60,575 nucleotides of DNA from CADEFX01 sp050260355 (GTDB lineage: Bacteria > Pseudomonadota > Alphaproteobacteria > Rhizobiales > Hyphomicrobiaceae). Shown here in pieces: positions 9,901 through 16,935 of the stretch; positions within the stretch are counted from its first letter, which is position 1; each line of letters begins with the position of its first letter. The position numbers and the translations under genes were made by a program. The notes under the pieces were generated by a model. It worked only from the letters and a program-made list of their open reading frames with translations, searched no databases and was not told where the DNA came from. The stretch is taken from NCBI GenBank assembly GCA_050260355.1, contig JBLNBZ010000068.1, positions 1 through 60,575 of the forward strand, given 5' to 3'.

Positions 9901-10100
9901 GCGGCGCGGCGTGTGGGCAGCAGAAGCGTATATGAGGGCAGCGTCAGCGGGCTCGGCGGCGCGCTCGTCGTAGCCGGCAGCTCACCGCGGAGGATTGCTC
10001 GCGCCAGCGCGTCGAGAAACGGCTGCCCTGGCGGCACCGTGAAAACACGCGGGCGCTTGTCCGGCTTTGATCGCGTTTCAGCCGGCCGGCTCGCGGGCAT
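6939..10100 (-). CDS. addB: Double-strand break repair protein AddB
   Basis: AddB is the partner subunit of AddAB, with an inactive helicase-like fold and a C-terminal nuclease. The product has about 1053 residues. The N-terminal region contains YTLLLPTRRAARALQEAFL, where a classical Walker A is missing, as in alphaproteobacterial AddB. The nuclease motif GLIITDYKTGG lies near residue 930, preceded by FTLRARADRID, the RecB-family pattern. The start at 10100 (MPASRPAET) overlaps the end of murU by 23 bases and is favoured over an upstream in-frame ATG at 10157 because the latter would extend 80 bases into murU. Its stop overlaps the addA start. Confidence 0.95.
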   Translation of the reverse strand: MPASRPAETRSKPDKRPRVFTVPPGQPFLDALARAILRGELPATTSAPPSPLTLPSYTLLLPTRRAARALQEAFLRAGGGRAMLLPRIKPIAEGDEDMSLLEGAVSPASLGADGADIPPTVSELERRLVLTKLVMAWSAAQRVDTPQSQASAEVVPGAGARTPAQAVRLAADLAALMDAVETENVDLAGLEGLVPEAFSEHWQRTLDFLKIVIEMLPAHFEERGQISPMARRNRLILAEAERLMRRPPPGPIIVAGVTGSVPATAELMRAVAALDNGAIVLPALDQTLDAATWDGLLEGDPGHPQFGFRKLLDRLGIPREAVANLADCDVPPARALRNRVIAEAMRPPASTVLWRDFAAAAGREAVREAFAGVSLLEAASAQEEAEAIALILRQAIETSGRTAALVSPDRLLARRVAVRLQAWNIRVDDSAGRPFAKTVPGAFLDLIADTVREDFPPARLMALLKHPLTRLGLPLGQIRKAARVLEIAAFRTTYLGRGLAGVEAALERAARDSRTRARRQRAVRRLRDTEWAAARDLVSRLQQAIAPLSRLFAEGAPLPLSTLAAAHLEAAEALARTDAGEDSAPLWEGEAGQAAARLFAGLADAGLAGPDLLPADYPDFYRSLVAGESVRSRIPTHPRLFIWGPFEARLQQADVMVLGSLNEGTWPASVDPGAWLNRPMRQSLGLPAPEEEIGRAAHDVATFLGADQVVLTRANKIDGVPTVPSRWLMRLRALLDGLGVGDALAAKQPWLGWARSRDHIAQRRSIRAPEPRPVVELRPRRASVSDVERWIANPYAIFAKHILGLEPLGELGAEPGPRDKGQIVHEALSRFAARYPDRLPDDISGELVRAAREVFAELAAHPRVAAFWLPRLQRFADWFAETEPERRRGVTRILAEVDGEHVLTAPAGPFTLRARADRIDVGQGGLIITDYKTGGLPTDAAVVSGAAPQLPLEAGIAAAGGFTGLDATVVSALRYIRATGAEPPGEQRLVKNGDVTALARDAMSGLERLIARFDNAATPYQAKRRARFKYDYDDYAHLARVAEWASASAEEGE

Positions 10101-10818
10101 CCCTGCCGCGATCGAGCTGTCTTTCTGCCCTTTCGAGAGCCACCGGGTCGCCCACATGCATCCAGATCCCGTCTAGCGTCAGGCCGTAGACCCGGTTAAC
10201 CGCAATGGCCCTGTCCCAGAGCTGATTGAGCGAGAAAGCTCCGTCGGGGCTGTCGGCGAACAGTCGCGGATGAGCCAGCGACACGCCTGTAAAAACGAAC
10301 GGTACCCGCTGTCCTTTCACACGTCGGGTGATCCGACCTTCAGCATCCAGCGAAAAATCCCCACCGCCGGTATAGCCGATACTTGTCTCGACCGGGGCCA
10401 GCAGCATGAGGCAGTCCATCCGATCCGCGCGCCAAGCCCTGAACAGCCGAGCGAGATTCGGAGCGCCCGCGTCAATCCAAACCGAGTCGGAATTGTGAAT
10501 CAAGAAGGGCTCGCTTCCCAACTGGGGAAGAGCCCGCTTCACCCCTCCGCCGGTATCGAGCAGCAGCTCGCTTTCGTCGGAGACTAGGATCTCGGGCGAT
10601 GTCCTCAAAGCCAGATGGGTCACCAGCTGCTCGGCAAAGTAGTGAACGTTGACGACGGCCCGCGCGACACCTGCGGCCGCGATTCGATCGAGAACGTGAT
10701 CGATGAGTGGGCGCCCGCCCAGCCGAACCAGCGGTTTCGGCAACGCATCCGTCAGCGGACGCATGCGATTGCCCAGCCCGGCAGCGAGCACCATGGCGGT
10801 CTGCGGGTGCCAGTCCAT
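10078..10818 (-). CDS. murU: N-acetylmuramate 1-phosphate uridylyltransferase (MurU-like)
   Basis: This is a nucleotidyltransferase of about 246 residues. AMVLAAGLGNRMRPLT at the N-terminus is the sugar-nucleotidyltransferase signature, PKPLVRLGGRPLIDHVLDR carries the substrate lysine, and IHNSDSVW is the metal-binding Asp loop. In this conserved locus, next to an AmgK-type kinase, the expected reaction is MurNAc-1-phosphate plus UTP to UDP-MurNAc, the second step of the peptidoglycan salvage route that bypasses MurA. The start at 10818 has GGGGG ten bases upstream and lies 28 bases after the tsaE-amgK stop; an ATG at 10842 is possible. A mannose-1-phosphate guanylyltransferase annotation would also fit the fold; the neighbour argues for MurU. 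Confidence 0.85.
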   Translation of the reverse strand: MDWHPQTAMVLAAGLGNRMRPLTDALPKPLVRLGGRPLIDHVLDRIAAAGVARAVVNVHYFAEQLVTHLALRTSPEILVSDESELLLDTGGGVKRALPQLGSEPFLIHNSDSVWIDAGAPNLARLFRAWRADRMDCLMLLAPVETSIGYTGGGDFSLDAEGRITRRVKGQRVPFVFTGVSLAHPRLFADSPDGAFSLNQLWDRAIAVNRVYGLTLDGIWMHVGDPVALERAERQLDRGRDAREPAG

Positions 10819-10846
10819 CGGCGATCGTCCCCCTTCGAGCAACAGT

Positions 10847-12394
10847 CTATAGCGAGAGCACGCGGGTGCGCATGGTTGGCGGGAAGTTGCGATCGTACCA
10901 GTCCCTCAACGCCGCGAGCGACGGCTGACTGAGATCGCGCTCCAGATATCTCCAGATACGAGGAATGTGGTGCAAATAGGCAGGCTTGCCGTCGCGCTTG
11001 GCAAGGCGGGCAAAAATCCCGAGGATCTTGGTGTTGCGCTGCGCGCCGAGGACGGAATAGGCATGAGCGAAGCTCGTGCGGTCGAAATCGGGCTCTATTG
11101 CGGCAACCTGCCGGCAATAATAGTCGAACAGCTCGGCCTCCAGCTCGGCTGGAACGTCGACGCGGGCGTCCTGCAGCAGCGAGACGAGATCGAAGGCCCA
11201 AGGTCCTGAGAGCGCATCCTGGAAATCGAGGATGCCGACGCGGCCGATGCCCTGACGCTGCGGTCTCCACATCAGATTGGGCGAATGAAAATCGCGAAGT
11301 ATCCAGCCCTTCGGCAGATCCAGCAGCATATCGAACTCGGCGTTCCAAAGCGCGCGAAATTCCGTCCACGCCGTTGCGGGCGCGGGCACGCCCTCGAGCG
11401 CCGGCCAATACCAGTCGAGCAGCAGCTCGGTCTCGATCGAGAGGGCCCGGCGATCGTAGTGCGGGAGTGTATGAACCTCGCCCGTGGGTAGCGGCAGAGG
11501 CCCGGGCGGCCCGCTCCGACGCAGCGACACCAGCGCGTCGACAGCCGTGCGCCAGAGCTCGGCCTGCGCGTATCCAGCCTCCAGGGCACGGCCGAACGTC
11601 AGATCGCCGAGATCCTCGAGCAGCAGCAGGCCTGCGTCCATATCGAGCGCTTCGATGTGCGGTGCGGCCAGGCCGCGCTGCGTGAGCGCCCGCGCGACCG
11701 CCACGAAGGGGCGGACATCCTCTGCCAGATGCGCGATGCGGCTGTAGGGGAGACCGTCTCGGATCGGCGGACCATCAGGCATGCGCGGGGCATCCATCAG
11801 GACGAGCGTCGACTGATCTCGGGCAATCCGCGCATAGGCGCGCGGCGACGCATCGCCCTGTAGATACGTGACACGGGCGCGCCGCAGGGCCTCTGCTCCT
11901 ACATGCTCGGCGCAGAAGCAAAGCACCTGTTCCAGCCGTGCCAGCTTCGAGCTCCAACCGCCGTGCGCGACCAGGTTGAGATTGCGCAGCTCGGGCGACG
12001 TGCCGTCCTCCAGCCGAATCTCGAGCCGCGAGGCGGGAAGCGCGTGCCATGCGCGCTCAGGCCACTCGACCACGACGACGCCGCGGGTCAGCGCTTCATC
12101 AAGGCCGAGCTCCGCAACCTCCTCGCCACTGCTCAGGCGATAAAGGTCGAAGTGCGCGACTGGAAACCGGACGGCATCGTAGACTTGCACCAGCGTAAAG
12201 GTCGGGCTTGGAACCTCCGCCCCAGGGTCACCGAGTAGGGCGCGCACGAAGGCACGTGCGAACGTCGTCTTGCCGGCGCCGAGCTCGCCGCTGAGGGCAA
12301 TTGTGTCCCCCGGCCGTACGTGGAGCGCCAGCAGCTCGGCCAGGAGGCGCAGCTCCTGCTCGTCGATATAGGGGAGAACCAGGCTTGCGGTCAT
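10847..12394 (-). CDS. TsaE ATPase fused to AmgK-type sugar kinase
   Basis: This is a two-domain protein of 515 residues. Residues 1-150 are TsaE, the ATPase that supports threonylcarbamoyl transfer to A37 of tRNA (t6A): Walker A GELGAGKTTFAR at 36-47, then SPTFTLVQVY and HFDLYRL. Residues 155-515 are an aminoglycoside-phosphotransferase-like domain matching AmgK, the anomeric MurNAc/GlcNAc kinase: GDASPRAYAR is the N-lobe loop, RDFHSPNLMW (Asp368) the catalytic loop, and ILDFQDA (Asp390) the metal site. The fusion is seen in several Rhizobiales. It is followed by murU, so kinase and uridylyltransferase are adjacent in the same transcript. It starts 33 bases after divL ends. Confidence 0.9.
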   Translation of the reverse strand: MTASLVLPYIDEQELRLLAELLALHVRPGDTIALSGELGAGKTTFARAFVRALLGDPGAEVPSPTFTLVQVYDAVRFPVAHFDLYRLSSGEEVAELGLDEALTRGVVVVEWPERAWHALPASRLEIRLEDGTSPELRNLNLVAHGGWSSKLARLEQVLCFCAEHVGAEALRRARVTYLQGDASPRAYARIARDQSTLVLMDAPRMPDGPPIRDGLPYSRIAHLAEDVRPFVAVARALTQRGLAAPHIEALDMDAGLLLLEDLGDLTFGRALEAGYAQAELWRTAVDALVSLRRSGPPGPLPLPTGEVHTLPHYDRRALSIETELLLDWYWPALEGVPAPATAWTEFRALWNAEFDMLLDLPKGWILRDFHSPNLMWRPQRQGIGRVGILDFQDALSGPWAFDLVSLLQDARVDVPAELEAELFDYYCRQVAAIEPDFDRTSFAHAYSVLGAQRNTKILGIFARLAKRDGKPAYLHHIPRIWRYLERDLSQPSLAALRDWYDRNFPPTMRTRVLSL

Positions 12395-12427
12395 GGCCGG
12401 AGAGCGAACAGTGCCCGCACTGCGCCG

Positions 12428-14932
12428 TCAAGCGCGTCGTGCCACGGGTTCGGATGTCCTCGCCGGGCGAACGCCGTTCTCGGGGAAGTGGACCGTCACC
12501 GACGTGCCGCGGCCGGGCTCGCTGTCGAGCGTCATGTGGCCGCCGTGCAGCTCGACCAGGCTCTTGACGATGGACAGACCGAGGCCGGCGCCGCGATGCT
12601 TGGAACCCTGACTACGCGACACGAAGCGCTCGAGCACACTGCGCTGCTGATCGCGGGGAATGCCGACGCCCTCGTCGATAACTGTGAACGCGATGTTGCC
12701 GGCCTCACGGCGGCAAATGAGCTGAACACGGCCGCCAGGCATCGAGAAGCCGATGGCGTTTGAAAGCAGGTTGTAGAGCACCTGGCGCACGCGCCCTTCA
12801 TCCGCGATCAGATCGACCGCGTCGTCGGCGACGACGATATCGAGGGCGATCCGCGCGCGGGCGGCGCGATCGCGAACGCCCAGCACCGCGGCATCGATGA
12901 CCGGCCGCACCTTGAGGGGCGCGAGCTTCAGCTCGAGCGCGCCTGCATCGATATTCGCCAGATCGAGAATATCGTCGATGATGGCCAGCAGCGTCTTGGA
13001 CGAAGCCGAGACGTCGTTCAGATACTCGCGCTGCTTGGAGTTCAATGAGCCCGTGCGCGGGCTCTCGAGCAGCTCGCTGAAGCCGATGATGTTCGTGAGC
13101 GGCGTGCGCAGCTCGTACGACACGTGACTGATGAACTGGCTCTTCAGCCGGTCGGCGGCGACGAGCGCGTCGTTGCGCTCGATCAGCGCCCGCTCGTAGC
13201 GCTTGGAATCGGTCACGTCGGCAAACGTCACGAGCGTGCCGCCGTCCGGCAACGGCAGCGCGGCAAAATCGATGACGCTCTGGTCGGCGCGCGTCATTTG
13301 GCCTTCGATCGGCTGGCGCTTGTCTGAGATGGCGGTTGCGGCGCGCGCGATCTGATCCCACCCTCGCGGGTCATCGTGCAGGATCCGGCACTGGCGAACG
13401 ATCTCCTCGATGTGCGGGCCGTCCTGCAGAGTCCGGCGGGAAAGCTTCCAGATGCGCTCGAAGGCCGAGTTGAAGAGCTTGAGACGGCCATCGGTGCCGA
13501 ACACCGACACGCCTTCCTTCAGGTGGTCGAGCGTCTCGCGCTGCACGTCGATCAGGGCATTGTAACGGCTTTCGAGGGCCAGCCGCTCTGTAGCATCGTC
13601 GTAGAGATAGGTCATGCCGCCGTCAGGCCGCCCCTCGGCCATGACATGCAGCGAGCGGCCATCGGGGAGGTGCCACCATTCCTCGGGATCGGCGCCGGTC
13701 TTGTATCCCGCCAGCACCTTGCTCTTCCATTCGCGGTAGTTCACGACCGGGGGCAGGCGCGACAGCTCGCGCAGGCGATCGAGGATCTCTCCGTGCGCCG
13801 GATGCGACGCGAGCCAGTCGGCGTCGAGCTGCCACAGCTTGCGGAAGGCATCGTTGAAGAACGTGAGCTTCTGATCCGGCCCGAATATCGCCACCGCGGT
13901 GACGACGCGATGCAGCGTGCGATCGTAGGCTTCGATCTGCCGCTCGAGCTCGCCTTGCGCATGCTCGATGGCGGTGGCGTCGATGGCGGCGGCAACGCTG
14001 GCCTCGCCCATGGGCAAGGCAACGATATCGTGCGCCTTGCGCTCGCCGCCGATGATGAGGGGCATCCGCTTGCGAAAGGTCTCGCCGCGGGTGAGCGAGC
14101 GGTGCACATCATTCCGCTGGCGCGATTCGAGCAACTCGATCTGCCGCTCGCGCACCTCCTCCTCGTCTGTGGCCTCCACGCACGTGACATAAGCCTTGTT
14201 GACCCACTCGAGCCGGCCGTCGGCGCCCCTGATCCATACCGGCAGTGGCAAGGCGTTGAACAGCGCCCTGCTCAGCGTGATATCGCGAGCGAGCTGGCGA
14301 TGCTGATCGATGATGCGGGCGAGGTCGCGCCGATAGCCCGCAACATCCCGCAGGCGCAGGATGGCGCGTCCGCCCGAGACACGCCCCTCGGCCTCGACAT
14401 GACCTCCGGCGACAGTCCTGAGCAGCATGCTGAACGGACGGCCGGCGGAGAACAACGCGTCGAGGCCGTCCTTGAGCTCGTGCGCACCCGCGGGCTCGAG
14501 CCATTGGCCAAAGCGCAGGAGCTGCTGAGGATCCTCCGGCAGTCCCGGCACGGTTGACAGCGTGTGCGACACGATGCGGACGCTCTCGCCCTGCTGCCAA
14601 TAGACGAGGACCTGGGGCTCTGCCCGCAGCATCGATTCCGCGGCCGCGAGGTTCTTGCGCAGCTCGGTGATCTCCTCGCGCCTTCGGCGGCCGAGCCGAC
14701 GCGCAAGGCTCGTCGACTGCCAGAACTTGAGCGCGAGCACGCTGAGACAGCCCGCGCCAATCGCCAAGGCCAAGAGATAGACGAGCTTGAGGGATGGAAG
14801 GGTGTCGGACTTGGCGCCGCCCACAGCCACGGACAGCACCACGGCACAGCAAATGCTGGCGGCGAACAACAGCAGCAGCTCCACGCGGGCGCTGGCGCTC
14901 GTGTCCTTGCTGAACTTGCCGGCAATGCGCAT
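12428..14932 (-). CDS. divL: DivL-type PAS pseudo-histidine kinase
   Basis: This is an 834-residue membrane-anchored sensor protein. Two hydrophobic segments lie at about 18-37 and 50-67, with no large periplasmic domain. Several PAS-like modules follow (about 215-320, 335-450 and 465-575; for example SRALFNALPLPVWIRGADG). The DHp helix reads ISHVSYELRTPLTN, where the phosphorylatable His of the H-box is Tyr606. The ATPase domain is intact: N-box LYNLLSNAIGFS, G1 VIDEGVGIP and G2 HRGAGLGLSIVKSL. Tyr in place of His, PAS repeats and location beside tsaE are the marks of DivL, which in Caulobacter binds DivK and controls CckA and thus CtrA. The start is ATG 14932; an inverted repeat lies about 95 bases upstream. 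Confidence 0.88.
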   Translation of the reverse strand: MRIAGKFSKDTSASARVELLLLFAASICCAVVLSVAVGGAKSDTLPSLKLVYLLALAIGAGCLSVLALKFWQSTSLARRLGRRRREEITELRKNLAAAESMLRAEPQVLVYWQQGESVRIVSHTLSTVPGLPEDPQQLLRFGQWLEPAGAHELKDGLDALFSAGRPFSMLLRTVAGGHVEAEGRVSGGRAILRLRDVAGYRRDLARIIDQHRQLARDITLSRALFNALPLPVWIRGADGRLEWVNKAYVTCVEATDEEEVRERQIELLESRQRNDVHRSLTRGETFRKRMPLIIGGERKAHDIVALPMGEASVAAAIDATAIEHAQGELERQIEAYDRTLHRVVTAVAIFGPDQKLTFFNDAFRKLWQLDADWLASHPAHGEILDRLRELSRLPPVVNYREWKSKVLAGYKTGADPEEWWHLPDGRSLHVMAEGRPDGGMTYLYDDATERLALESRYNALIDVQRETLDHLKEGVSVFGTDGRLKLFNSAFERIWKLSRRTLQDGPHIEEIVRQCRILHDDPRGWDQIARAATAISDKRQPIEGQMTRADQSVIDFAALPLPDGGTLVTFADVTDSKRYERALIERNDALVAADRLKSQFISHVSYELRTPLTNIIGFSELLESPRTGSLNSKQREYLNDVSASSKTLLAIIDDILDLANIDAGALELKLAPLKVRPVIDAAVLGVRDRAARARIALDIVVADDAVDLIADEGRVRQVLYNLLSNAIGFSMPGGRVQLICRREAGNIAFTVIDEGVGIPRDQQRSVLERFVSRSQGSKHRGAGLGLSIVKSLVELHGGHMTLDSEPGRGTSVTVHFPENGVRPARTSEPVARRA

Positions 14933-15023
14933 CGAGCCGTGGCAACCCCACCGGGGCCCGGCGCCTCATGGCCTACGCGACACGAGTGCCGTGAACAGCG
15001 CGAAGACCTGTCTTGCGTGCTGA

Positions 15024-15040
15024 GCTGATAACGAATCAGC
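15024..15040. repeat. Inverted repeat with GANTC site upstream of divL
   Basis: GCTGAT (15024-15029) and ATCAGC (15035-15040) form a perfect 6-5-6 inverted repeat about 95 bases before the divL start. The spacer and right arm contain GAATC (15033-15037), a CcrM methylation target in alphaproteobacteria. Operator function is inference from position only. Confidence 0.35.
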
Positions 15041-15100
15041 AAGCATTATGAACAGCCTCGCCGGGTCTGGCCATACCCGACCAGGCCCTTCCGCCAAGGC

Positions 15101-16507
15101 TCAGTAGCGATAGTGGTCCGACTTGTACGGCCCTTCCGCCGACACGCCGATGTAGGCGGCCTGATCGGGGCGCAGGGTGGTGAGCTTGGCGCCGATCTTG
15201 GCGAGATGCAGCCTGGCAACCTTCTCGTCGAGGTGCTTGGGCAGCGTATAGACCTTCTTCTCGTACTTGCCGGGGTTCGTGAACAGCTCGATCTGCGCCA
15301 GCGTCTGGTTGGTGAACGAGGCCGACATCACGAAGCTCGGGTGGCCCATGGCATTGCCGAGGTTCACCAGGCGCCCCTCCGACAGGAGGATGATGCGCTT
15401 GCCGTCAGGGAATGCGATCTCGTCGACCTGCGGCTTGATGTTGTTCCACTTGAAGTTCCTGAGGCTCGAGACCTGGATCTCGTTATCGAAGTGGCCGATG
15501 TTGCAGACGATCGCGCGGTCCTTCATCGCCCGCATGTGGTCGATGGTGATCACGTCCCTGTTGCCGGTCGCGGTGACAAAGATGTCGGCGCGCGGGGCCG
15601 CATCCTCCATCGTGGTCACCTCGTAGCCCTCCATCGCCGCCTGCAGCGCGCAGATCGGATCGATCTCGGACACGAGCACGCGGCATCCGGCCTGGCGCAG
15701 CGAGGCGGCGGAGCCCTTGCCGACGTCACCGTAGCCAGCGACCATCGCGATCTTGCCCGCCATCATCACGTCGGTGCCACGGCGGATGCCGTCGACCAGC
15801 GATTCACGGCAGCCGTAGAGATTGTCGAACTTGGACTTGGTGACGCTGTCGTTGACGTTGATGGCGGGCCACAGCAGCGTGCCCTTCTTCTGCATCTCGT
15901 AGAGCCTATGGACGCCGGTGGTGGTTTCCTCCGACACGCCCTTGATGGCCCGGCCAAGCTCGCCGAACCAGCCCTTCGGCTTCTCCTTCAGCGTCTTCTT
16001 GAGAAGCGCGAAGAGGATTTCCTCCTCCTCGGAGCCGGGCTTGTCGAGGAAAGCCGCCTCGCCGCTCTCGGCACGCACCCCGAGGTGGACAAACAAGGTT
16101 GCATCACCACCATCGTCGAGGATCATGTTGGGCATGCCGCCGTCGCCCCACTCGAACAGCTTCAGCGTGTAGTCCCAATAATCCTTCAGCGTCTCACCCT
16201 TGACGGCGAACACAGGAATGCCCGCGGCGGCAATGGCTGCGGCGGCGTGGTCCTGCGTCGAGTAGATGTTGCAAGACACCCAGCGGATGTCGGCGCCGAG
16301 GGCCTTCAAAGTCTCGATGAGGACCGCGGTCTGAATGGTCATGTGCAAGGAGCCCGCGATGCGGGCGCCCTTGAGCGGCTGCTTGGGGCCGAACTCCTCC
16401 CGCGTCGCCATGAGGCCCGGCATCTCCGTCTCGGCGATGGAGATCTCCTTGCGGCCCCATTCGGCGAGCGAGATGTCCTTGACGATGTAGTCGCCTGCGC
16501 GGGTCAT
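15101..16507 (-). CDS. ahcY: Adenosylhomocysteinase
   Basis: AhcY splits S-adenosylhomocysteine into adenosine and homocysteine and so relieves product inhibition of methyltransferases. The 468-residue protein begins MTRAGDYIVKDISLAEWGRKE. It contains VSCNIYSTQDHAAAAI (substrate His and Asp), YGCRESLVDGIRRGTDVM with the helix contacting adenosine, and the NAD loop VAGYGDVGKGSA near residue 255. The C-terminus SDHYRY is the universal family ending that reaches into the neighbouring subunit of the tetramer. The start at 16507 is preceded by AAGGGA; the open frame continues 36 codons upstream without similarity. It stands alone, with non-coding DNA on both sides. Confidence 0.97.
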   Translation of the reverse strand: MTRAGDYIVKDISLAEWGRKEISIAETEMPGLMATREEFGPKQPLKGARIAGSLHMTIQTAVLIETLKALGADIRWVSCNIYSTQDHAAAAIAAAGIPVFAVKGETLKDYWDYTLKLFEWGDGGMPNMILDDGGDATLFVHLGVRAESGEAAFLDKPGSEEEEILFALLKKTLKEKPKGWFGELGRAIKGVSEETTTGVHRLYEMQKKGTLLWPAINVNDSVTKSKFDNLYGCRESLVDGIRRGTDVMMAGKIAMVAGYGDVGKGSAASLRQAGCRVLVSEIDPICALQAAMEGYEVTTMEDAAPRADIFVTATGNRDVITIDHMRAMKDRAIVCNIGHFDNEIQVSSLRNFKWNNIKPQVDEIAFPDGKRIILLSEGRLVNLGNAMGHPSFVMSASFTNQTLAQIELFTNPGKYEKKVYTLPKHLDEKVARLHLAKIGAKLTTLRPDQAAYIGVSAEGPYKSDHYRY

Positions 16508-16935
16508 CGGTCGTTCCCTTCTCGTCGGACTGTGCAGCGGCTCAGCGGGGGCCGGCGCAATGCTTCGCGTGCCCTGGCACGGCCTCCCGAAAACGTCGCT
16601 TGAGCCTTCACTCAAGGCGCGAAGGAGCCGCGGAGGCGGCCCTCTATAGCCTGCGACGGTGGGCTCCGCAAGCAGGATATAAAGAAATCCTTATGTCTTG
16701 ATCGACTCGTGCGGAAATCAGACTCGCACCACTAACACCCAAGTAAACCTAGAAAATAGGAAGTTGTTTGGTTGGCATATCACTAACCATATCGATAAAA
16801 TTTGAAACAAATATCCGTCGTATAGAGTTCTAATCAGCACAAAATAAACCTAGTGGTGTGTTATTTAGTATTTTTACTTCTTCTAAAGGGATTGGTTGCA
16901 TCCTCCTCGGCCAGAAGAAAGTTCAGGAGGCGTTT
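16508..16935. other. Non-coding region between ahcY and the vWA gene, AT-rich in its right half
   Basis: These 428 bases between divergent genes hold no convincing gene. The left part (to about 16670) has normal GC content and carries a hairpin with CTTGAG/CTCAAG arms (about 16600-16617) in the ahcY leader. From about 16671 to 16900 the base composition drops sharply to AT-rich, unlike the rest of the window. This stretch contains two GACTC sites (16704-16708 and 16721-16725, GANTC type) and a nine-base direct repeat TAAACCTAG at 16744-16752 and 16845-16853. Promoters for both flanking genes must lie here, but I cannot assign them with confidence. Confidence 0.6.

Noticed and set aside
6990..9935. 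Open frame of 981 codons on the plus strand, antisense to addB
   Set aside because: It is Arg/Gly/His-rich with no domain or motif, lies wholly over addB, and follows from the high GC content; addB has clear family motifs.
15113..16603. Open frame of about 496 codons antisense to ahcY
   Set aside because: The composition is that of a shadow of the GC-rich third positions of ahcY; no recognisable protein and no ribosome-binding site.
16508..16670. SAH riboswitch before ahcY
   Set aside because: A short CTTGAG/CTCAAG hairpin is present, but the sequence does not match what I recall of the SAH element, and that element is best known from other groups.
16744..16853. CRISPR-like or phase-variable repeat in the AT-rich leader
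   Set aside because: There are only two copies of a nine-base repeat 101 bases apart in AT-rich DNA; too few and too short.
16671..16935. CtrA binding site (TTAA-N7-TTAA) in the leader of the vWA gene
   Set aside because: Only single partial matches such as CTAACCAT are present; no full spaced pair.
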